Assembly: GCA_964393115.1 (NCBI GenBank)
Contig: CAYMST010000227.1
Coordinates: 1-7,779, forward strand
Length of the DNA stretch: 7,779 nt
DNA from: CAYMST01 sp964393115
GTDB taxonomy: Bacteria; Bacteroidota; Bacteroidia; Cytophagales; Cyclobacteriaceae
Direction of reading: 5' to 3'
Under the pieces are notes generated by a model. The model worked only from the letters and a program-made list of their open reading frames with translations, was not told the origin of the DNA and did no database searches. The position numbers were made by a program, and so were the translations under genes. This document shows, piece after piece, positions 1 to 7,778 of the stretch; the first letter of the stretch is position 1; each line of letters opens with the position of its first letter.

Positions 1-2
1 TA

Positions 3-170
3 ACGTATACAGCTCAGTCTCAAAATACTAGTATCATAAGTGTTTCAACGGCGGCTGATATCTTGACCTTGACGGAAGTTGGCAATGGTTCGACTGCAGT
101 AATCGTTACAGCAGAAGATGATGGAGGCTTAGCGATAACTGATACGTTTTCCATCACCGTAAATGCGATG
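3..170 (+). other. C-terminal part of a cadherin/Ig-like domain (encoded)
   Basis: Residues 1-56 look like the last strands of a cadherin-like or putative-Ig domain. The pattern is 'LTLTEVGNGST' followed by 'VTAEDDGGLAITDTFSITV', closely like the 'vtatDgggltatdtFtvtV' ending I recall for these bacterial domains. The acidic 'EDDGG' turn is a plausible calcium ligand site. The upstream strands are outside the window, so the full domain length cannot be judged. Confidence 0.65.
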
Positions 171-3100
171 CCAACGACTACTTCTTTGGGAGCTCCAGAC
201 CATACAATAGGTGTTGCCGTTGAAGATACTATTTACGGACTTACTGATGGAATATATGCAGTCGACTTTGAAATAACAGGGTCAAATGCCTTGGCTAGAG
301 ATACTATTGACAGTATTACAGTGTCTGGAGGTGCTGGGTATTTAACTTTTACGCTAAGTTCTGATGTTTTCAGTACTGCGGCTACGAATACTATCAACAT
401 ATACGCAGTCATCGATACAGTCACTGGATGTGCGCATACTGGTTCTCCATTATATACGGAGACCTTTGATACTAAAAGTACTGCTTCCGATATAATCGAA
501 TCACCAGATTTTACTTATCCTTCTAATATAGATTATACGGCATATTCAGGAGATATCGCTGTGGACGGGTTGCCTATCTCTAGTGGACTAGAGATTGCTA
601 GGTTCCGAGTAAGGGATGGTGGTCCTAGCAATGATGGTGATGGTCAGCCAACTAGGCTGTGGTCGAGTAACTGTAATCCTAGCTCAAATAACCCGGTTTG
701 TGACGATGGCGATGGGGGATTTAAAATACGAATTACTAGCGGTGAAGATTACTTGGAAGATATTGCATTGGCCTTAACTGATGAGCTAGAGGGGCAATTG
801 GCGCAAGGGTCTGTTTTTGGCGCTTATGATGTCGCTTCTGATAATGGAGAATTTGTGTTCAATACCAGACTTTCCAATACCAACCTGAATAATACGAGCA
901 GCATTCAGATAGAAGCGAAAGAAGGTGGTACATTGGATTTGAGTGTTTTTGTAACGTTCAAAGAAGATGTCGTAGATAACGCTCAAATAAGACTGGAGGT
1001 ATTTGGGGTACAACTTAATACTGGTAGTGGTCGATCGACGATGACCTTCTCAAATGGAGGCACCGTAGCTTCTGGTGGTGAAAATCCAGCTACAGATCCT
1101 GACTCCCTCGCAGGGGAAAACCTAATTGAAGTTTCGGCAACAAAACTTTTGATTACAGCTGGTGATTCTTCGGATCAGACTGTGGAGCGATTGGGTGATA
1201 TAACCTTTACGGCTGGTGCCTACGACGACAATGATAACTTTGATGCGGATTATGACTCTACGGTTACAGTGAGCATAATTGAAGGAGATGGAGAGCTAAG
1301 CGGAGATACTTCAAGTACTTTCGTTTCTGGTGAAGCTACATTCACTATTCAGCTAAGTGCAGAAGATACTTTTGACATACTTGTAATCGACAGCGTTGGG
1401 AACTTATCTGGGGATACTATCTCAAATGTTTTAATCGAAGATACGACGGCACCGATCTTATCGAGTACAGTTCCTGGGGATGATGACACCGGTGTTTCTT
1501 TAACTGATGATATTCAGCTTATTTTTTCAGAACCGGTTACTGCTGTGGCTGGCGATGGAACCGAGATTGTACTTGTAAGTGATGAAGTTCCACCTATGGT
1601 ATATACTTATAGCGTTACTGATTCTGACCTAATTGAGATTAATGATGATACCGTTAATATTAAGCTTCAGGAGTCATTAGTAGCTTTTACAGACTATTAT
1701 GTGCTATTAGATGCAGGTGCGTTCGATGATTCACCAAATAATTCATCAGCTATTGGTGGTGGTGCTTTGACTACGACTAGTGAATTGGATAATTCAGGTG
1801 ATTTGTTCTTTACAACTGGTGCGGATACAGATAGCCCAACACTCGAAATTGATTTAGAAGATCCAGATCTAGGTGAAATCAATGGTACATCGGATAATAG
1901 CGTAGTTTTTAACCTCTCCTTTAATGAACCTATTAACGCGAGCTTGTTTAGCGTAAGCGACGATATTTTGGTCATTGACAGTTCTGGTGCTGTAACCTAT
2001 GATACTCCAGTTTTGGCAACTTCTGATAACCAAGATTTTACCTTAACATTTGATAATGTAGATGGAGATGGAATATTGGGAATTAGGCTATTAACCAGTG
2101 GCGTCTCGGATGTTATTGCGGATAACTCAGGAAACCAATTACTGGATTCAATCGACTCTGACTTTTTTGTAATAGACAATACGTCTCCTAACTTTGTAGT
2201 TGAGCCTGCTGCTGTTTCCAATGGAACGATTGATAATACTAGTGATGATTCAATTGCTTTTACTATTGAGTTTGATATTGATCTTGATTCTACAACCTTT
2301 GATTTCTCAGATATAACGGCCAATAAAACGGGAAGTGTGACATTTGATCCTATTTCCTCTTCGAACCTGATAGATAGCGGGATCGTAGGAGACACCATTA
2401 GGCGTTATGTGTTTTATTTAGATAATATTGATGGTGATGGATATATCTATTTATCAGTGAATTCCGGGCCACTAGATTCTGCAGGTAATGCTATTAATTC
2501 GCTATCTGCTTCAGATTCGGTTAAGGTAGACAATACCGCTCCAACATTTACATCGGTTACGGATACAGCTGACGCTACTTATACAAAAGGCGATAGTATT
2601 AAAATAAATGCTGACTTAGGAGAATCTGGTCTTATGGTTACCGGAAATATGGACACGCTGAGCACGGTGTTTTCCGCTATTCAAAGTTTTGTTGATAATG
2701 GTGATGGGACGTATTCGTTTACGACCAGTAGTTTGGATGAAAATATGAAAATAGGTAATCAAGTGATTACTATTACGGCAACTGATAGTGCTGGAAATGT
2801 CTCTACAAACAATGATTTAGTCTTGCTATTGGACAGTTTGGCACCCCAATTTGACTCATTATATACCGCTAGTGGTGATACTGCATTTAAGGCCGATGAT
2901 CGAATTACCTTTGTTGTTGACTTAGATGAGGAAGGTCTTGATGTTTCGGCTGACTTAAGTGTTTTAGATAGCGATTTTTCTAATTCCGCATCGTTTACGG
3001 ACAATGAGGATGATACCTATAGCCTTACAACTCCTGCTCTTGACTCCATTGACGAGAATATGCAGGAAGGAGATGAAATATACCTTATTATCTCTGCAAC

Positions 3101-6100
3101 GGATTCGGCTGGTAACGTCACTTTGGACAGTTTGAAGTTGACCTTAGATAGGACACCTCCTGTATTTGGTTCTATTGATGACTCGGGAGACAGTACCTAT
3201 TCGGCTGGAGATTCTGTGGCTTTCGATTTAGATTTAGGTGAAACTGGGCTAATCGTATACGCTGATTTCAGCGTTTTAGATACAGATTTTGATCAGGATA
3301 CCCTTGTAGACAATGGCGATAACACCTATTCCTATGGTATACCAGTGGTCTTGGATGCTGCTGGAAATATGCAGGAAGAAGAGATTACCGTTCTTTTTAT
3401 AGCTGTTGACATTGCCGGCAACACGGCCACTGATTCAATAGAAATCACCTTAGACAAAACGGCACCCGTTTTTGATTCCTCTTATGTAACAGGAGATGGA
3501 TTGTATAAACCGGGTGATCAAATAACCATTAATACCCAATTGGATGAAGAAAACTATATTGTCTACGCCAGCGCTGACTCACTCGATGCTTCATTTTCTG
3601 ATAGCCTTAGTTTAACGCATTTGGGTGCTGGGCTTTATCAAGTGCAGACCGCAGCCCTTACCTCAACATTACGTATTGGAGTAATCGAAATTGTGATATA
3701 TGCCGAGGATAGCATAGGTAACTTAAATCAAGATACACTCGTTGTTCAAACAGATAGTACGGCACCATTGTTTACGTCGATTGATGACGTTGGTGATAGC
3801 ACCTATAATGCTTCAGAGACGATTACTTTTGATCTTGAAATGGACTCTGCGGGTTACATCATCACTGCTGACTTGAGCAGCTTAAACACGAACTTTGGCA
3901 ATGCTGTCATGTTAACGGACAATGGCGATGATAGCTACTCTCTTACCACAGATAACCTTGATTCTTTAAGCGGAATGATTGAAGGTGGTCAAATTTTCGT
4001 GGTATTCACCGCTACTGATATCTTTGGTAATGAGTCGCAGGATTCAGTGTCCTATCTATTAGACAAAATGGATCCTGTATTTACTTCAATTGACGACCAG
4101 GGAGATAGTACTTACGCCGCAGGAGACAGCATTGCCATTGCTATTGATCTTGGAGAGTCTGGTCTAACGGTATATGCAGATTTTAGCTTATTGGACAGTG
4201 ACTTCGCACAAGATACTTTGGTAGATAACCTTGATAATACCTATTCTTATGGCGTACCTACAGCTCTAGATGCGGGAGGAAATATGAATGAAGGTGCTAT
4301 AGGACTGATTTTCACTGCTGTTGATTCAGCGGGGAATTCTAGTCAAAGTACGTTAACACTAAGCCTTGATAAGACTGCGCCTGAATTTGATTTAGTTTCT
4401 GTTTCAGGTGATACGATTTATAAACAAGGAGATGATATTTCTTTTACGGTAAAGATGAATTCTGATGTCAGTGGTTTGGTTGTATACACTGATCTTTCAG
4501 CAATAGATACAGATTTGGCTGATTCTGTAGTTTTTATAGATAATGAGGACAGCACTTATTCACTTACCACAAGTACGCTTGGAGCCAATATGGTTAATGA
4601 CACTTTGGCGATTAAAGTGTTTGCTCAGGATTCTATAGGAAATGAGGCAGTTGACAGCTCCTTGGTGCTGATACTAGATGGTCAATTGCCTACAGTGGAT
4701 TCAATGAGCTTGTTTACCAGTAATGCGGTAGATACGAGTCGAGCATTGATCGGCGATACGATTAGGTTATATGTTGAGTTTAACGAACCGCTGGAAGGAG
4801 ATCCTACAGTTGCTTTCCAAAGTGGTGGTGGTGTCATTAATAATTCAGTTGTTATTGATCAGGTGGATGATATCACATATCTGGTTTACTACGAAGTTGA
4901 TGAGCTAGATACTGAGGATACGGTAACCTTCACATTAGACTTTACTGATAGAGCGGGCAATGATGGGGTACAACTTACAGAAGGTGATTTAATAAATGCT
5001 GAGGCTGTCTTAGTTGATGCTACCAATCCAACCGTTACAATAACCAGAAATGCGGTAACTAACGGGTCTTTTGATGGAACGACGGATAGTAATGTCTCAT
5101 TTGACTTGCAGTTTTCAGAGAAGGTGGCTATCTCCTCGGTTGCCTTGTCTGACTTCACCATTGTTGCCGACGCAGCAATTCGTATAAATGGTACACTAGC
5201 AAATGGTCTAACGGCTGATAATGGAGGCTTTACTGGAGAGATAACTATTGATAATGACGGAAATGACAGTGTAAACTGGACATTGACAATTGATTCCATC
5301 GAAGGTGATGGGGACATTTCGTTTACTCTGGCCACCACAGTCACGGATTTAGCTGGCAATACCTTGGGCTCTACAAGTACTTCTGACCCGATTTCCATCG
5401 ACAATACACAACCGACATACACCGTAGTCAGAAACTTGATCACTAACGGTACCGACTCCATTACAAGTGATGATTCCATCTCTTTTACCATTACTTTCTC
5501 CAAAAAAATTGATGCTTCTTCCTTCGATGCGACTGATGACATTCAGCAGATATTTAGTTTGGTTACCGCTGATGCGCTTGATGACACGGACTTGACTACT
5601 GTGGATAGTTTAACCTATATCTATGCTATTACAGGTATTTCAGGTACAGGAAACATTAGGTTCTCTTTAGACAGTGGAACAGTGGCTGACGAGGCTGGTA
5701 ATACTATATTAGGTGACACATCGGGTTATTTTATAATAGACAATCAGGTACCAGGTATTGATTCACTTATACTCTGGAGTAATAATGCATTGGATACTAC
5801 AAGAGCATTAGCAGGTGATAGTGTTTATATATATATGGTATTTGACGAACGGCTATCAACCAGTCCAACAGTTGAGTTTAGGAGTGGGGGCGGTGTAATA
5901 AATAAGATCGTTAGCTTGACTTCTGAAAACGACAGTACTTTTTTGGCTAGCTATATTGTCGATGAATTAGATGCTGATGGAGATGTCACGTTTACAGTGG
6001 GGTATACCGATCTCGCTGAAAACGATGGAGCCCAACTCGACAACAATGATTTAAACCAAGGTGAAGTAGTAGTAGATAGAACTTCTCCGAGTCTTACAGT

Positions 6101-7778
6101 ATTAAGGAACAACGTTACTAATGGTACATTTTCATTAACTAATGATAATAGTGTGTCTTTTGACTTGACTTTCTCTGAAAAGATGAATTTGGATAGCTTG
6201 TCACTTGATGATTTTACAATTCGAGCGGATGCAGGCATCACTATAAGAGGAAGTGCTGCTGACGGTAAATTGGCGAGTAATGGAGATTTTTCCAGTGATA
6301 TATCACTAGTTAACGATGGTGCTGATAGCACGAATTGGACGCTGACCATTGATTCAATAGGTGGTGATGGTAGTTTGTATATTGATATTGATACAGTGAT
6401 GACAGATCTGGCCGGAAACTATCTTAGCACAAGTATTCAGTCAGATGAGATTACGTTTGATAACAATGCTCCAACCTTATTGATTGAGTTAAATACATTG
6501 GCTTCTGGAGATAATACGGGTACTGCTGATGATAGTGTATCTTTTGATTTAACCTTTAGTGAAGCCATTGTGGATGCGGACTTCGATCTATCAGATATTA
6601 CCTTTATAAATGGTGCTAACGCTTCAGATTCTGGGATTGTTAGGGACGGTAATGATAGGAATTATACGATTTACTTTAGTGGATTTGCGAATGATGGTGA
6701 GATAGCTATTGTGATAGACACCATGGGAATAACGGATGCCGCAGGAAATACTGTAACTGCGACAGAAGGATCAGATACGGTAACTATTGATCAGACAGCT
6801 CCTACAGTAATGGTCAGTGTGAACGTCGATAGTAGCAATCAGTCTAAGGTGTTTTTTGATATTGAATTTAGTGAACCAATTGACGCTTCATCATTTTCCA
6901 CCGGTCAAGGAGATCTGGAACTAATTACCACACAAACAATTGTTGCTGCTGGAATACGAAGTGACTCTTTGAAGCAAGTTGATGACTCCACTTATAAATA
7001 TATTCAAGGTATTTCGTCTGGTATAGGTGACATACAATTAATCGTGAATGATGCGATAACTGATGTAGCCGGTAATGCCTTACAAATGGCGGATACTTCT
7101 GATGTATATTCTATTGACCTTACTATACCTTCCGTAGCTGTTAATCGTATTGACCCGGAAAACGGAACTACTTCAGGTACTAGTGATGATACCTTAAGGT
7201 TTGAGATTGTATTTTCCGAACCCATAACTGATGGATCGTTCACGGCAAATGATGATATCACCTACAACGAGAACAATCTAACGCGCGGAGGCGAAACACT
7301 GGTAAAATCCTCTGATAGCCTTTATACCCTGAATGTATTTGATATTACTGGTAACGGCTCATTGGGTATTACGATTAGAAGTGTAGGGAACGCTACTTCT
7401 ATAACCGACTTGTCTAATAATGCCATTTCGGATTCAACTGTAAGTTTGACCTTTGTTACAGACTATGAGCGTCCTGATATCACCATTACCCGTAATTCTA
7501 CTACTACGGGATCATTGGCTGATGGAACAACAGACAATTCAGTGACCTTTACATTAGCCTTCAGTGAGGATCTACTAGATAGCACAATACAGGAGTCTAA
7601 CATCACATTAAATGACTCTGCCAATATCACCGTTGCTTCTACTGATAGCTTAGTACAAGTAAATGATACGTCGTATACGTATACCATCACTGGATTAACT
7701 GGAGATGGAGCCATAGGGATAACGTTGGATACGTTGTTGCGTGATGTAGCTGGTAATTATCTTACCAACAGTGGTCTA
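3..7778 (+). CDS. Internal part of a giant multi-domain Ig-like repeat surface protein (probable adhesin), both ends missing
   Basis: One frame is open across the whole window, giving 2592 codons. The other two + frames meet stops within the first 40 bases. No start is proposed, because the frame is already inside a folded-domain sequence at base 3 and still in a repeat at base 7778. The product is a string of at least 21 beta-sandwich modules separated by proline hinges such as 'DNTAP' and 'LDKTAP'. It is rich in Asp, Thr, Ser and Gly and very poor in Lys, Arg and Cys; the domain at 3159-3464 has 22 acidic and one basic residue in 102. Long, acidic, Cys-poor Ig-like arrays with recurrent 'AGN' motifs are typical of secreted adhesins and stalk proteins that are stiffened by calcium. 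No catalytic motif or membrane segment is visible in this part. The module mix suggests Bacteroidota, where such proteins often end in a type IX sorting domain, but that end is not in view. The coding call is nearly certain; the adhesin role is inferred from architecture alone. Confidence 0.96.
171..485 (+). other. Ig-like module ending in a 'TGC' motif (encoded)
   Basis: Residues 57-161 carry 'YAVDFEITGSNA', then 'SGGAGYLTFTL', then 'INIYAVIDTVTGCAHTG'. The order of strands and the closing 'tGC' resemble an Ig-like module that I recall as common in large Bacteroidota secreted proteins, with a pattern like 'ytvtY.lsG ... ftgGtgtftip ... itit.v.d..tgC'. The single Cys, at 429-431, has no partner inside the module. 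The family match is from memory and not from a search. Confidence 0.5.
486..1124 (+). other. Non-repeated 'RDGG/DGDG' module with a cysteine pair (encoded)
   Basis: Residues 162-374 form the largest stretch that does not repeat within the window. It opens with 'SPDFTYPSNIDYTAYSGD', then 'EIARFRVRDGG', a Gly/Asp loop 'SNDGDGQPT', and two cysteines at 672-674 and 699-701. These are nine residues apart and flank an Asn/Pro/Ser loop, followed by a second acidic loop 'DDGDGG'. A later part with 'GGTLDLSVFVTFKEDVVDNA' looks like two or three beta strands. Similar 'IRDGG...DxDxxxT' segments occur, as I recall, in large Bacteroidota surface proteins directly before a filamin-like Ig module, which is the order seen here. 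The cysteines could form a disulfide, which would fit an exported protein. Function is unknown. The acidic loops suggest metal binding by inference only. It is probably one unit of two beta subdomains. Confidence 0.5.
1125..1442 (+). other. Filamin/invasin-type Ig-like module (encoded)
   Basis: Residues 375-480 begin 'IEVSATKLLITAGDSSDQTV' and continue 'ITFTAGAYDDNDNFDADYD', 'VTVSIIEGDGELSG', 'FVSGEATFTIQLSAEDTFDI'. This is the strand order of bacterial Ig-like domains of the filamin/invasin kind: 'atkl.i...gdq.v', 'vtaxDxxgNxdxdytgtv', 'vxGxatFxixxxaegtf'. The acidic 'DDNDNFDAD' loop would suit calcium. It ends at 'IEDTTAP', the hinge into the next domain. Confidence 0.6.
1443..1835 (+). other. 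SbsA-type (Big_5-like) Ig-like domain (encoded)
   Basis: Residues 481-611 start with 'TAPILSSTVPGDDDTGVS' and 'DIQLIFSEPV', the typical opening of SbsA-type Ig-like domains ('aPtvvstsPadgatgvpldtdItltFsepv'). Later strands fit too: 'DTVNIKLQESLVAFTDYYVL' matches the part in this family that reads 'v.i.p...L..gt.Y.v.l'. The final 'SGDLFFTTGADTDSPT' leads into the repeat array. Only one copy occurs in the window. I judge this the best family match among the single-copy modules. Confidence 0.7.
1836..2540 (+). repeat. Type I Ig-like repeats 1 and 2 (encoded protein repeat pair)
   Basis: There are two adjacent repeats, 1836-2186 (117 residues) and 2187-2540 (118 residues). Each begins after a proline hinge and shows the same order: 'NGTxDN(T)SDxSxxFxxxF' with 'SFNEPINAS' or 'EFDIDLDST', then a 'GxVT(Y/F)D' strand, then 'DNVDGDGILGI' or 'DNIDGDGYIYL', then 'DNSGN' or 'DSAGN', and a closing 'IDNTSP' or 'VDNTAP'. 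The 'DGDG' turn before the penultimate strand and the 'x-GN' turn are conserved in most other type I copies downstream. The opening 'FSEPIDASSF' style is known from bacterial Ig-like domains of adhesins. Confidence 0.75.
2541..4688 (+). repeat. Type II Ig-like repeat array, seven copies (encoded protein repeats)
   Basis: Seven head-to-tail copies of about 100-105 residues lie at 2541-2843, 2844-3158, 3159-3464, 3465-3764, 3765-4073, 4074-4379 and 4380-4688. A consensus copy runs: P-x-F-x-S-I-D-D-x-G-D-S-T-Y, a 'GDSIxF' strand, 'LGExGLxVxADxS', 'LDSDF', 'DNGDxTYSxTT', 'NMxEG', a 'FTATDSAGN' strand, and the hinge 'LDKTAP'. The 'ADLS...DNGDGTY...vtAtDsaGN' order matches a common Ig-like fold of bacterial and archaeal surface proteins. 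The copies are strongly acidic. The fourth copy lacks the 'DNGD' turn and reads 'THLGAGLY' instead. No long run of identical bases joins the copies, so the array looks old and constrained at the protein level. Expected role: spacer or stalk, possibly ligand-binding. Confidence 0.85.
4689..5027 (+). repeat. Type III Ig-like repeat, copy 1 (encoded)
   Basis: This copy has 113 residues. Key motifs are 'FTSNAVDTSRALIGDTIRL', 'VEFNEPLEGDPTVAF', 'SGGGVIN', 'VDELDTEDTVTFTL', 'DRAGNDGVQL'. The layout 'SNa...A..GDtI.l.f...E.l...PTV' resembles an Ig-like family that I recall from bacterial adhesins. It differs from types I and II in placing the 'GD' turn before the first long strand and in the 'SGGG' loop. 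Its only partner in the window is at 5751-6086. Confidence 0.75.
5028..5411 (+). repeat. Long type I repeat (type I'), copy 1 (encoded)
   Basis: This is a 128-residue variant of the type I repeat. It opens 'TITRNAVTNGSFDG', has 'FDLQFSEKV', and ends 'DLAGNTLGS' and 'SIDNTQP'. Its extra length comes from an insertion between the 'DFTIVADAAI' strand and the 'NWTLTIDSIEGDG' strand, including 'NGLTADNGGFTGEI'. The tryptophan in 'VNWTLTI' is shared only with the partner copy at 6087-6470, which has exactly the same length. Confidence 0.8.
5412..5750 (+). repeat. Type I Ig-like repeat 3 (encoded)
   Basis: This copy has 113 residues. It opens 'TVVRNLITNGTDSIT', then 'FTITFSKKIDASSF', 'TVDSLTYIYAITGISGTGN', 'ADEAGNTILGD', and the hinge 'IIDNQVP'. 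The canonical acidic 'SEP/SEK' turn is replaced by 'SKK', and the 'DGDG' turn by 'SGTGN'. The 'SLTYIYAITGIS' strand is most like repeat 5 at 6801-7127 ('DSTYKYIQGISS'), which hints at a closer relationship between those two. Confidence 0.75.
5751..6086 (+). repeat. Type III Ig-like repeat, copy 2 (encoded)
   Basis: This copy has 112 residues and is clearly homologous to the one at 4689-5027. The shared pieces are 'NALDTTRALAGD', 'PTVEFRSGGGVIN', 'VDELDADGDVTFTV' and 'NDGAQL'. The usual 'AGN' turn reads 'AEN' here (codon GAA at 6018-6020), so the conserved glycine is lost. The hinge to the next domain is 'VDRTSP'. Confidence 0.75.
6087..6470 (+). repeat. Long type I repeat (type I'), copy 2 (encoded)
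   Basis: This copy has 128 residues and aligns without gaps to the copy at 5028-5411. By hand I count about 69 identical residues, roughly 54 per cent. Shared blocks include 'VTNG', 'VSFDL', 'FSEK', 'DFTI', 'NWTLTIDSI' and 'TDLAGN'. It follows a type III domain directly, as the first copy does. Confidence 0.8.
6471..6800 (+). repeat. Type I Ig-like repeat 4 (encoded)
   Basis: This copy has 110 residues: 'GTADDSVSFDLTFSEAI', 'DFDLSDITFINGANASDSG', 'NYTIYFSGFANDGEIAI', 'DAAGNTVTA' and the hinge 'TIDQTAP'. It occupies the third slot of the second three-domain unit. It is clearly more diverged from its positional counterpart (5412-5750) than the type III and type I' pairs are from each other. 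Confidence 0.75.
6801..7778 (+). repeat. Type I Ig-like repeats 5, 6 and 7 (encoded; last one cut by the window end)
   Basis: Copies lie at 6801-7127 (109 residues), 7128-7472 (115 residues) and 7473-7778 (102 residues, incomplete). Motifs by copy: 'FDIEFSEPIDASSF', 'FEIVFSEPITDGSF' and 'FTLAFSEDLLDST'; then 'GIGDIQLIV', 'GNGSLGITI' and 'GDGAIGITL'; then 'DVAGNALQ', 'DLSNNAIS' and 'DVAGNYLT'. Copy 6 has lost the 'AGN' turn (it reads 'SNN' at 7413-7421). Its hinges are also atypical, 'DLTIP' before it and 'DYERP' after it, where most others read 'DNTAP'. The array evidently continues past the window. Confidence 0.75.

Noticed and set aside
666..710. Possible short cysteine motif of a metal-binding enzyme
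   Set aside because: Only two Cys nine residues apart with no His or further Cys nearby; a surface disulfide loop is more likely than a zinc site.
786..1013. 75-residue open frame on the - strand in a different phase from the others
   Set aside because: It is the only larger shadow out of phase and has a less biased composition. It still lies fully inside the module at 486-1124, is short, and has no recognisable family, so it is not supported as a gene.
1997..2398. 133-residue open frame on the - strand
   Set aside because: Antisense shadow of the type I repeats 1 and 2; Ser/Val-rich composition expected from reversing Asp/Thr/Ser codons.
4889..5542. 217-residue open frame on the - strand
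   Set aside because: It lies wholly opposite the giant gene, shows low-complexity Ser/Val composition, and resembles the - strand frame at 5951-6349 only because both mirror the type I' repeats. No recognisable domain or upstream regulatory signal.
5951..6349. 132-residue open frame on the - strand
   Set aside because: Antisense shadow of type III copy 2 and type I' copy 2, in the same phase as the other shadows.
1836..7778. Possible CRISPR array or DNA tandem repeats
   Set aside because: Periodicity is about 300-385 bases, in frame and protein-level only; there are no short identical repeats with spacers.
3..7778. In-frame ATG codons as possible internal gene starts
   Set aside because: In-frame ATG codons fall inside repeat motifs (for example 'NM' in type II copies). 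The frame is continuous across them, with no gap or domain break to suggest a new gene.
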